64,000 nt of DNA from a virus. Positions 27,854 through 34,664 of the stretch are shown piece after piece. The translations under genes and the position numbers were made by a program. How positions within the stretch are numbered: position 1 is the stretch's first letter; every line of letters starts with the position of its first letter. The notes beneath the pieces were generated by a model. It saw nothing but the letters and a program-made list of their open reading frames with translations, did not search any database and had not been told where the DNA came from. The stretch lies in the IMG/VR virus record IMGVR_UViG_3300027541_000218, positions 1 to 64,000 of that record; one strand, written 5' to 3'.

Positions 27854-28108
27854 TCTAGCATATGTACGTATTCTATGACAATTGGCACATACAACTTCAC
27901 ACTTTTGTACTTCTTTCATGATTGCCTTCCACGAAAAACCGTCATGAATCATTCTAGAAACATTATATTTTTTATCTCTAACATGATCAAAATCAAGAAC
28001 TATATGATTATTTTCTCCGCAGTCAACACATCCGCTGGCTTGCTTTATCTCTACCAGCCTTTTTTTGTATTGCTGTTTTTGTCTATGTACTAATTCTTTT
28101 TCAGTCAT
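27833..28108 (-). CDS. HNH-type endonuclease (91 aa)
   Basis: Start at ATG 28108, ten bases after a TATAAT box, with no Shine-Dalgarno site. CVDCGENNHIVLDFDHVRDK (near residues 27-46) gives the first zinc pair and the D-H catalytic centre. CEVVCANCHRIRT (near 71-83) gives the second zinc pair and the final His. This is a compact HNH fold as in homing or packaging-associated nucleases. Not next to the terminase here, so a free-standing mobile nuclease is possible. Confidence 0.8.
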   Translation of the reverse strand: MTEKELVHRQKQQYKKRLVEIKQASGCVDCGENNHIVLDFDHVRDKKYNVSRMIHDGFSWKAIMKEVQKCEVVCANCHRIRTYARLTTKTA

Positions 28109-28138
28109 AGCACTTAATATTATATCAAAATATACAAG

Positions 28139-28216
28139 CCCCACACAGGGAAATCCAGGCACAATAGCCACGGAATATAAAGTAGGTAACTAATCCACCC
28201 TAAGTCCTGTGTGGGG
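28139..28216 (-). repeat. 11-bp inverted repeat between hsp20 and the HNH gene
   Basis: CCCCACACAGG (28139-28149) and CCTGTGTGGGG (28206-28216) are perfect complements 56 nt apart. They lie downstream of hsp20 and upstream of the HNH start. The stem could terminate hsp20 transcription or fold a leader RNA. Its length and large loop are unusual for a simple terminator. Confidence 0.55.
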
Positions 28217-28231
28217 TTCTACTATTGTATA

Positions 28232-28663
28232 TTACTTTTTAGCAACTTTGATTGCAATTTCCTTTGGCTTTTTTTCTTCTGGAACAATGCGATCAATGTC
28301 AATATGAAGCATTCCATCTTTCATCTCTGCCCCAGTTACTTCCATATATTCACCAAGAGCAAATGTGCGGGTAAACTTTCGTGTTGCAATACCCTTATGA
28401 ATTGCTTCGCCTTCAGTTTCTGTAGTAATTTCACCCTTTACAATAAGAGTTCCATCTTCAACAGTTACCTTTACATCATCTTTTGTAAAGCCAGCAACTG
28501 CTACAGACAACTTATAGGTATCTTCATCAACCTTAATTAAATCATAAGGTGGATAAGATTGACGTGTTGCTACGTTATGTACTGTATTAAAACGGTCCAA
28601 CTCACGGTTGAAACCAATAAAAAATGGATCCTTAAAAAGATCCAATGTAAATGAACTTACCAT
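28232..28663 (-). CDS. small heat shock protein Hsp20 (143 aa)
   Basis: ATG 28663 follows AAAAGGAG. The alpha-crystallin domain occupies about residues 35-135: PPYDLIKVDEDTYKLSVAVA, GFTKDDVKVTVEDGTLIVKG, then ATRKFTRTFALGEYMEV and MKDGMLHIDI, closing with an I-x-I-like IAIKVAKK. It should act as an ATP-independent holdase. It has its own promoter with an inverted repeat over the start point. Neighbouring genes encode a subtilase and a proteasome-like hydrolase, a protein-quality theme. Confidence 0.92.
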   Translation of the reverse strand: MVSSFTLDLFKDPFFIGFNRELDRFNTVHNVATRQSYPPYDLIKVDEDTYKLSVAVAGFTKDDVKVTVEDGTLIVKGEITTETEGEAIHKGIATRKFTRTFALGEYMEVTGAEMKDGMLHIDIDRIVPEEKKPKEIAIKVAKK

Positions 28664-28687
28664 TTTGTTCTCCTTTTCAGCGAGTAA

Positions 28688-28718
28688 GTAGTGCACCCCC
28701 ATTTGGCAGGTGCACTAC
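28688..28718 (-). promoter_or_regulatory. inverted-repeat operator over the hsp20 start point
   Basis: GTAGTGCACC (28688-28697) and GGTGCACTAC (28709-28718) are perfect 10-bp complements separated by 11 bp. On the minus strand the repeat begins two bases after the -10 box, so it overlaps the start point and leader. The form recalls CIRCE-type heat-shock operators, but the sequence differs from CIRCE and HAIR. Confidence 0.6.
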
Positions 28719-28720
28719 CT

Positions 28721-28749
28721 ATTATACCACTACCCTACATTTACTGCAA
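28721..28749 (-). promoter_or_regulatory. hsp20 promoter
   Basis: Minus strand: TTGCAG, a 17-bp spacer, TATAAT. It lies over the 3' end of the subtilase gene and directly upstream of the inverted-repeat operator. Confidence 0.7.
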
Positions 28750-29548
28750 GTTGAGAAGAATTATTTTTAAGAAAATCATATGTTGGCTGATATGCTCCCT
28801 GATATGATTTAGCCCAAAATGCTGCTAGTGCTGCCGTAGCACCAGAAGTTCCAATAATACGTCTTCCAACTACATCATGGGTGCCAAGAGCATAAAAATC
28901 TAATTCTGCACCAGTATTACTATAGTTTTCAATGTTTCCACGCTCTCCAATTGCTCCAACTGCTACAGCCTCCGAGATACAGGCTGGGTAGTCTACACGA
29001 GTTTTATCATAACGATTTCCAGCAGCAAATAAAGATGCTACTCCCATTGACTGCAATGTAACAATTGTATTACGAAGATTTTGATTTACAGGACAATAGT
29101 GCCCCTTCTTTGTAAATCTATTTGATCCAAATGAAATAGATGTTGCAACAATATTAAACTTAGTTTTATTTGCAATAACCCACTTCATTGCTTCATTAAT
29201 AGTATTGTCTGTATAAATACCAAGAGTTCCACTATTTGTTGCTGGAACAATACGAATAAAAATAATATCCATATTTGGATTTACCTTTTGTGCAATAGCA
29301 GACATATGTGTACCATGCTCAAATCCATTGATTGGATTGATCATTGTTGCAGATCCAGGACCTTCCTGAAAAGTCTGCTTATTTGGGCAACGCTTTTCTT
29401 CCATAATACATACTTCATATGCAACATTTACTTTGGTTGTATCTACTGCTGTATCTAGAATTGCAATTGCTGGTTTTTGGTTTGCACTTACCGCTGGCAA
29501 AAACGCAGCAGTAAATAGAATTACTAGTAGCCCCACTACCTTTTTCAT
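28730..29548 (-). CDS. secreted subtilisin-like serine protease, S8 family (272 aa)
   Basis: A Sec signal peptide (MKKVVGLLVILFTAAFLPAV, cleavage near SANQ) is followed directly by the catalytic domain with no pro-domain. The triad is complete: Asp32 in AILDTAVD, His78 in FEHGTHMSA, Ser235 in IGTSGATAA, with the oxyanion Asn178 in FAAGNRY. Two Cys pairs may form disulfides outside the cell. The enzyme probably trims host surface proteins, or blocks superinfection by removing receptors. ATG is preceded by AAAAGGAG. Confidence 0.9.
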   Translation of the reverse strand: MKKVVGLLVILFTAAFLPAVSANQKPAIAILDTAVDTTKVNVAYEVCIMEEKRCPNKQTFQEGPGSATMINPINGFEHGTHMSAIAQKVNPNMDIIFIRIVPATNSGTLGIYTDNTINEAMKWVIANKTKFNIVATSISFGSNRFTKKGHYCPVNQNLRNTIVTLQSMGVASLFAAGNRYDKTRVDYPACISEAVAVGAIGERGNIENYSNTGAELDFYALGTHDVVGRRIIGTSGATAALAAFWAKSYQGAYQPTYDFLKNNSSQLAVNVG

Positions 29549-29563
29549 TTTTCTCCTTTTATA

Positions 29564-29767
29564 TTAGATGAATATTCTAATAACGTGTTCGCATGGGTCG
29601 CCTCCTGCTTCCCATTCTTCTATCTCTTCTTCACTCATATACTGATATCCACCGTCATGTGTATGACAGTATGGCTCACTAATCCAACCTTTTTCAATGC
29701 CGTTAGATAGCCAAATACCAAACTCCTGTTCTTCAGGAGAAAGATTTTCTTCACTAATATGATTCAT
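29564..29767 (-). CDS. hypothetical acidic protein (67 aa)
   Basis: Leaderless start at 29767. The product begins MNHISEENLSPEEQEFGIWL and includes EPYCHTHDGGYQYMSEEEIE and GGDPCEHVIRIF. This resembles the small His/Cys-containing proteins frequent in actinophages (the W-x-SEPYCxTHD motif). Function unknown. The fit to the six-base promoter spacing supports the gene call. Confidence 0.65.
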   Translation of the reverse strand: MNHISEENLSPEEQEFGIWLSNGIEKGWISEPYCHTHDGGYQYMSEEEIEEWEAGGDPCEHVIRIFI

Positions 29768-29773
29768 ATATAA

Positions 29774-29802
29774 AGTATATCCCTACTTGCTAAGAAAGTC
29801 AA
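29774..29802 (-). promoter_or_regulatory. leaderless promoter for the 29564 gene
   Basis: Minus strand: TTGACT, a 17-bp spacer, TATACT, then TTATAT and ATG 29767. The -35 lies inside the end of the proteasome-like gene. Confidence 0.75.
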
Positions 29803-30304
29803 TTGGATATAAACAATGTGGACTATATAAAATAGCAGCATCTAATGCTTGAGTCAGCCTACGCTTTGGATCTTTATAGTTTTGGGTGGCATGTAAAGAA
29901 CCCATTGCGTAGGCTGAACCTGAACCTATGGCAGCAAAATTTGTGTCATAGGATATCATGGTTAAATTGGCAGATTCATGTTCATACATTCTGCCTTTAA
30001 CACATATAAGTAATGTTAAATCAGACTCTTTTTCAGCAGGCATACCCCACTTATCATAAAATAACTTAATTGATTCAAGAAATTTACCACGCATAAATTT
30101 ATCTATATTACCTTCAACTTTAGGTGGTATAAAATTATTTTGAATTATTTGACCTTCTAAGGTGCCACAATAGCCAAATAAATAATCTCCAGACTTCCAT
30201 ATTTTAGGAATGTCTGATTTCATTTGTTGTGATTCATCTACAACGGCTCTTTCTCCAGCCATATAAGACTTTCCATCTTTAATTATTGCAGCAATACAAG
30301 TCAT
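29783..30304 (-). CDS. proteasome-beta/HslV-like Ntn hydrolase (173 aa)
   Basis: MTCIAAIIKDGKSYMAGERA aligns with HslV and proteasome beta starts. Met removal would expose Thr2 as nucleophile, and the K33-equivalent is likely in SDIPKIWKSGD. The conserved Asp17-type residue is replaced by Glu (AGE instead of AGD). FAAIGSGSAYAMGSL (near residues 130-144) matches the HslV-type GSG motif. Length equals a single beta subunit, with no propeptide. It may form a ring protease or a related acylase. It has its own consensus promoter. Confidence 0.75.
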   Translation of the reverse strand: MTCIAAIIKDGKSYMAGERAVVDESQQMKSDIPKIWKSGDYLFGYCGTLEGQIIQNNFIPPKVEGNIDKFMRGKFLESIKLFYDKWGMPAEKESDLTLLICVKGRMYEHESANLTMISYDTNFAAIGSGSAYAMGSLHATQNYKDPKRRLTQALDAAILYSPHCLYPIDFLSK

Positions 30305-30332
30305 GCCAACCCCTTAGTTTTCTTGTCTTTCT

Positions 30333-30361
30333 AGTATAGCAGACAGATTTTTATACGTCAA
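30333..30361 (-). promoter_or_regulatory. promoter for the proteasome-like gene
   Basis: Minus strand: TTGACG, a 17-bp spacer, TATACT. A leader of about 20 nt carries an AAGGGG site before ATG 30304. Confidence 0.7.
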
Positions 30362-30367
30362 ATACCG

Positions 30368-30949
30368 TTATTTTACAGTTTGTCCGCAGGTTGGGCAGGT
30401 TTTTGTATTTTTAGCAGTACTATCAGTCTTTACCTTAGCCTTAGTGTCACCTTTAAATTTTGGACGACCAAAACCTACGATAGAAATCATTTCGCCTTGT
30501 TTATTTTTTCTAAATGCACGAAGTTTTTTTGAAACCTGTCCACCATTACGCTGGCTACCCTTTTTATCTGGGCTAGTATTTCCTTCAATGCACCAAACAG
30601 TTCCGTCTTCATTATCTTTAATAACAATTCCAACGTGAGAAATTCTATCGACACCATCTGAGGGGAAATCGAAATAGGCAATATCTCCTGGTTCTGGATC
30701 TGCTAAATCTCCATCGATCCATGCTCCAGCCTTCTTAAATGCTTGTGCTCCACCTGGAGTATAAACAGTATTAGGAACTTTTACACCCGCTTCATTTGCA
30801 CACCACATAACAAACGAACCACACCATGGTTGAAAGTTTGCTTTAGTAAAAGCACCGTACTTTGTTTCGTTATCTTTTGGACCCTCAATGGTTCCTAGTT
30901 CTGCTGTAGCAACCTCAATTAAACGTGCTGCCGTACCTTGCTCTGCCAT
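30368..30949 (-). CDS. CHAP-domain endolysin (193 aa)
   Basis: A CHAP amidase/peptidase domain spans about residues 1-160: Cys43 in QPWCGSFVMW, His105 in ISHVGIVI, with GDIAYFDFPSDG between. The C-terminal 30 residues are a Lys/Thr-rich linker ending in CPTCGQTVK, half of a zinc ribbon. That may be a wall- or ligand-binding tip. It cleaves peptidoglycan peptide bonds for host lysis. The next three upstream genes encode membrane and lipoprotein partners, forming a lysis module. Confidence 0.88.
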   Translation of the reverse strand: MAEQGTAARLIEVATAELGTIEGPKDNETKYGAFTKANFQPWCGSFVMWCANEAGVKVPNTVYTPGGAQAFKKAGAWIDGDLADPEPGDIAYFDFPSDGVDRISHVGIVIKDNEDGTVWCIEGNTSPDKKGSQRNGGQVSKKLRAFRKNKQGEMISIVGFGRPKFKGDTKAKVKTDSTAKNTKTCPTCGQTVK

Positions 30950-30951
30950 AA

Positions 30952-31362
30952 TTAATCCTTATCCCAATCTGTATCTACTGGTTGTGGCTCTGGCATCTGA
31001 CCATCTGGTTTTGCTGCAAGCCTTGCCATAGTAGCATCAATTTCTGCTTCAAGTTTTTTATCTGCTTGAGTGTTCTTTGCATCCATCTCTTTATTATCAA
31101 GTTGTGCCTTCATAATATCTTTAGCACCAGATTGACCAATCAATAGACCAGCAAGTGTTCCTGTAATAAATGTTGCAACTGATCCAAGCACGTTGAAGAA
31201 CATTTTGTCATTCTCTGACTGTGCTCCAATTGGTTGAGTTACAAACAGTAGTCCATAAAGAATTCCTACTGCTGTTAAAAATAAAATTGATCCAAGTGTA
31301 ATGCCTAGAATAAATTTTAATCTAGCATCTAGTTCTTGTGGAGTTAATCGTTCTTTGCTCAT
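30952..31362 (-). CDS. two-span membrane protein, holin candidate (136 aa)
   Basis: Two spans, FILGITLGSILFLTAVGILY and SVATFITGTLAGLLIGQSG, are followed by a long charged coiled-coil-like tail (AQLDNKEMDAKNTQADKKLE). The gene ends 3 nt before the endolysin start. Position and topology suit a holin or spanin-like partner. The long cytoplasmic tail is atypical for a holin. Confidence 0.65.
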   Translation of the reverse strand: MSKERLTPQELDARLKFILGITLGSILFLTAVGILYGLLFVTQPIGAQSENDKMFFNVLGSVATFITGTLAGLLIGQSGAKDIMKAQLDNKEMDAKNTQADKKLEAEIDATMARLAAKPDGQMPEPQPVDTDWDKD

Positions 31363-31365
31363 TCT

Positions 31366-31569
31366 CTACCCTTTACTTTTTTGATATTCTTCCCATGTTG
31401 TTTTGCTAACTAGGTCTTTTGAGCATGTTCCACTTGTTTCACAAACAGGTGGATTACATTCTGCTTTATCCCAATTGGCTGAATCTTGACAAGGATAACG
31501 ATAGTGACCATCATAGCCACATCCTGTTAACAATAGCCCTAGGAGGGCTACTCCAATTATCCTGATCAT
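31366..31569 (-). CDS. small lipoprotein (67 aa)
   Basis: Start at ATG 31569 (MIRIIGVALLGLLLTGCGYD), with lipobox LTGC giving lipidated Cys17. A TATAAT box lies seven bases before this ATG, so the mRNA may be nearly leaderless. Five further Cys in the mature part (CQDS, CNPPVCETSGTC) suggest disulfides. It may be an outer-face spanin-type or superinfection-exclusion lipoprotein of the lysis module. Confidence 0.7.
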   Translation of the reverse strand: MIRIIGVALLGLLLTGCGYDGHYRYPCQDSANWDKAECNPPVCETSGTCSKDLVSKTTWEEYQKSKG

Positions 31570-31586
31570 ACCCACCATTATATCAG

Positions 31587-31796
31587 TTATTCCTTTTCTT
31601 CACGAAGGGGAATTGTAACCAGCCATAGCACTATAGATACTAGTGTGGCTAATCCCACGATTTGTTGAGCAGTACCTGTAAGGGTAAGCCAAGCAATAAA
31701 AAAGCCCAAAATGGTAAATACCTGAGCAATACTTTCAATAATTGCAGCCTTAAACCATTTAAGTAGACCTTTAACTATCTTACCTATCATGTTCAT
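31587..31796 (-). CDS. two-span small membrane protein, holin-like (69 aa)
   Basis: A basic amphipathic N-terminus (MNMIGKIVKGLLKWFKAAII) precedes FTILGFFIAWLTLTG and IVGLATLVSIVLWLVTIPL, with a charged end REEKE. A GGAGG site stands seven bases before ATG. The arrangement is that of a class II holin or antiholin. With the 30952 gene there are two holin candidates. Confidence 0.6.
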   Translation of the reverse strand: MNMIGKIVKGLLKWFKAAIIESIAQVFTILGFFIAWLTLTGTAQQIVGLATLVSIVLWLVTIPLREEKE

Positions 31797-31797
31797 A

Positions 31798-33411
31798 TTA
31801 TAACCTCCTTATTGACATAACAGAACTAACTATATTTCCTACTAAAATAACAGGGACTACCACCTCTTGAACCTTTTCTCTTTGGTCATCTGTCATATCT
31901 TTACCCCATTCAGATGGGCTAAATACCTTATCAAAATCTATATTTGTTAATGTTCCTAACGGATCAGATAAAAATTGATCAGCCTGTGCTTCTGTAATAG
32001 CATCTGCTACAGTGTATGGCATTGGAGCATCTGCATTTTGTTCTGCCTTGTCAGCAAATGTTGCAATAGCAATAGCAACTGCTGGGTTATCTTTTGCTGA
32101 TTTTGCAAGAATTTCTACTTCATTTGACTTTACACCAAGATTTTTTGCAACCTCAGCCTTTGCTTCTTCTGTTAATGCCAACAATGTATTTCCAATTGCA
32201 GCCATTTGATCCGCTGTTAGTTTAACTATCTTGTTATCTTTGCTTGTAAGATTAGCAATAACTCTGCTTAAATCTTCAGTGGTACCCTCGCCTTGTTCTG
32301 GAACAAGATTTATGATAGTATCTTCTTGTGATGGTTCTTCAGAAGGTTCGTCAAGAGTTGGCTCTGGTTCAGGAGTTGAATTTAGATCTGTATCCGTTGG
32401 CTGAGGTAAAGGCTCTTGTGAAGGCTCTGGAGTTGGATCAGTCTCTTCATCTACCCCATCTGTTATATCAGGGCTTGGAGAAGGATTGGGATTTTCTGGT
32501 TCAGTTTGTTCTATATCATCAGGGAATCTTGGATCCTCTGGAGTAATTATTTCTGGCTCAATCTCTATATCTGGTTCTTGTGTTGGTTCTGGAGTTGGTT
32601 CTGGTGTTGGAATTATAACCTCTGGAGTTGGATCTGGCTCAGGCACTACAGTTGACTGAGCAGCAGCAATAGCATTTGCAATTAATGATGCAGTTACTCT
32701 AGCCTCTTCTTGAAATGCTATTTCTTCTTGAGTTGGTCCAGTTGGTGTTGGGCTAGGCTCTGGAATAGGTTCTGCAGACAAAGTTGGGATTGGTTCTCCT
32801 GCTTGTATTTGTGTAGCACCCCACTCTTCAAGAGAAACTATTTGACCACTATGAAGCCTTACTCCTGTTCTTAAGTTAGGATATTCTGGACCTTGATAAC
32901 TATAGGCTACAGAAATACCACCAGTATTTGTAATAGCAACAATAATATTAATATTACTTGGAGTAGGGGCAGACCATTGTCCAAATGGAATTACTTCTAG
33001 ATCTAATTGAAATCCGCCTTCAGAATAAGATATGTTAAGAGTGTCTGGTGCGTTATACCATCCTGAAACCCAATCCATAGAATAAAGAGATATAGATGGG
33101 GTATTTGGATACTGCCAATACGTATTGTCTGGTTGTCCAAATGTAATTACAGAATTAGTTGTTGCATAAATATTTGAGTATTGAACTCCATCAAACGTAA
33201 TTGTTGTTGCTATAGGTATTTGATAAGAGGTATCATCTCCACCGCAAGTATCCATTGTGTGTACAGTCGGAACTTCATCACCATTATACGCTGCTGCAAT
33301 AGTTTGTGATTCAATATAATTTACACAGGTTGCATATGCGTTTTCTGGAAATGTTAGCAAACCACTTAAAGCAATCCCTGCCACTGCAATTATGCGTAGG
33401 AATTTATTTAT
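31798..33411 (-). CDS. secreted Pro/Glu/Thr-rich surface or virion protein, apparent AUA start (537 aa)
   Basis: A complete signal peptide (NKFLRIIAVAGIALSGLLTF, ending AYA) is encoded only if translation begins at ATA 33409-33411. AGGAG lies seven bases upstream of that codon, and no ATG occurs in frame. The nearest standard start, GTG 33384, would cut off the Lys/Arg n-region. The mature protein has an N-terminal beta domain (to ~190), then a long P-E-P-T-P repeat linker (~200-360). A helical domain (~365-490) and a C-terminal membrane span (VVVPVILVGNIVSSVMS) complete it. It looks wall-spanning and membrane-anchored. Confidence 0.7.
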   Translation of the reverse strand: MNKFLRIIAVAGIALSGLLTFPENAYATCVNYIESQTIAAAYNGDEVPTVHTMDTCGGDDTSYQIPIATTITFDGVQYSNIYATTNSVITFGQPDNTYWQYPNTPSISLYSMDWVSGWYNAPDTLNISYSEGGFQLDLEVIPFGQWSAPTPSNINIIVAITNTGGISVAYSYQGPEYPNLRTGVRLHSGQIVSLEEWGATQIQAGEPIPTLSAEPIPEPSPTPTGPTQEEIAFQEEARVTASLIANAIAAAQSTVVPEPDPTPEVIIPTPEPTPEPTQEPDIEIEPEIITPEDPRFPDDIEQTEPENPNPSPSPDITDGVDEETDPTPEPSQEPLPQPTDTDLNSTPEPEPTLDEPSEEPSQEDTIINLVPEQGEGTTEDLSRVIANLTSKDNKIVKLTADQMAAIGNTLLALTEEAKAEVAKNLGVKSNEVEILAKSAKDNPAVAIAIATFADKAEQNADAPMPYTVADAITEAQADQFLSDPLGTLTNIDFDKVFSPSEWGKDMTDDQREKVQEVVVPVILVGNIVSSVMSIRRL

Positions 33412-33460
33412 GGGGGCACTCCTATTTAATTGTTTAATTATACATATTATATCATGATAA

Positions 33461-33489
33461 AAGAAAAGAGCGCAGATTTCTCTGCGCCC
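33461..33489 (-). terminator. intrinsic terminator after the 33510 gene
   Basis: GCGCAGA and TCTGCGC (33470-33476 with 33481-33487) form a 7-bp stem with a 4-nt loop. On the minus strand it is followed by TCTTTTCTTTT. It insulates the highly expressed-looking surface protein gene. Confidence 0.8.
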
Positions 33490-33509
33490 TAATCTTTTTT
33501 AATTGTTAA

Positions 33510-34640
33510 TTACTTAACAAGTGCAACTTTTGCTTTTGGATTAGCCTTATTCCACTTAACAATAAGTGCATTGAATGACTTCTTTAGTGCAGCAAGAGCC
33601 TTAGCGTTTTCTGCCTTAACTGCATCTAGTTCTGTCTTAGCAGCAGCCTGTGCATCAGCAAGAGCCTTGTCTGAAGCAACCTTAGCGGTTACGGCTTCAG
33701 CCTTTAACTTTGCAATTTCTGCGTTAGCCTTCAATAGTTCTGCATCAGAAAGAGCCTTTGCATCAGCAAGAGCCTTTGCAGAAGCAGCCTTTTCTGCAGT
33801 AAGTGCAGCATTAGCAGCATCACGAGCAGCAGTCATTGATGCAAGTTCAGTTGCAAGATCACGATTTGCAACTACCTTTGATGCTGTTAGAACTGGAGTA
33901 GCAAAACCTGCAATTGCAGACTGTGCTGTAACAGAAGAACCAAGACCAAAAATAGCAACAGCATTGCCAGAGGCAGCCATTGTTACCTTAAAGTCAGCAG
34001 TTCCAAAGTTTGTTAGTCCAGAACCAGTTGTTGCAGTTACTGTATCAAGTGTTCCATTAGAAACAGTTGCAGTAAGAGCAACGCCAGTTACTTTATTACC
34101 AAACACGTCAGTAGTTGTAACTGTATAAGTTTTTTGTGTTCCTGATGCAGCGGTATCATCACCAGCAACAGATACTGTATTTACGTTACCAGCAGTACCC
34201 TGAACATAATATGTTGTAGTTGTACCCTGATTTGTAATTACAACAGTACCAACAGCAGTAGTCTTTGTAAAAACAAAGAATGTTGCAGTTGTGCCTGTAC
34301 CAGTTGCAATGGTTGCAGAAGCAGAACCAGCAGATGCTGTTACTGGAGCAGCAGATGTTGCAGTAGCAAGAATGATTGAAGCATTAGTTGCTGAAACTGT
34401 AACTACTGTGCCAGTATCTACTGTAGCAACAAACTTAAGAGCGTCTGTTGCATCTACAGAGTTATCTGAAGGAACTGGAAGTGCTACGGCTGCTGTTGTT
34501 GACAAACCATTGTTTGTCGGAGCAGAACCATTAACCGTGATTGCCACTGTCATTGGGGCAGCACTTGCAGGTGTTGCGACAATTGTGCTCAGTGACAGGG
34601 CTGCAACCACGCCAAGAGCGATCTTCTTAAATGAATTCAT
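33510..34640 (-). CDS. secreted S-layer-like surface protein (376 aa)
   Basis: Signal peptide MNSFKKIALGVVAALSLSTI with cleavage near PASA. Residues ~30-260 are Ala/Thr/Val/Ser-rich beta domains with Ig-like VTGVALTATVSNGTLDTVTA segments, of bacterial surface-layer style. Residues ~265-365 form an Ala/Lys/Glu coiled coil (AELLKANAEIAKLKAEA type). G+C is clearly higher than in neighbours and codons favour GCA/ACT/GTT. AAGGAG precedes ATG and a terminator follows, implying strong expression. It resembles host cell-surface proteins more than virion proteins, suggesting capture from the host. Confidence 0.7.
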   Translation of the reverse strand: MNSFKKIALGVVAALSLSTIVATPASAAPMTVAITVNGSAPTNNGLSTTAAVALPVPSDNSVDATDALKFVATVDTGTVVTVSATNASIILATATSAAPVTASAGSASATIATGTGTTATFFVFTKTTAVGTVVITNQGTTTTYYVQGTAGNVNTVSVAGDDTAASGTQKTYTVTTTDVFGNKVTGVALTATVSNGTLDTVTATTGSGLTNFGTADFKVTMAASGNAVAIFGLGSSVTAQSAIAGFATPVLTASKVVANRDLATELASMTAARDAANAALTAEKAASAKALADAKALSDAELLKANAEIAKLKAEAVTAKVASDKALADAQAAAKTELDAVKAENAKALAALKKSFNALIVKWNKANPKAKVALVK

Positions 34641-34664
34641 TTTTCTCCTTATAATTCATCGTAT

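Noticed and set aside
27833-28108. HNH gene as part of an intron
   Set aside because: Neighbouring genes are intact and no split gene or intron core is visible; treated as free-standing.
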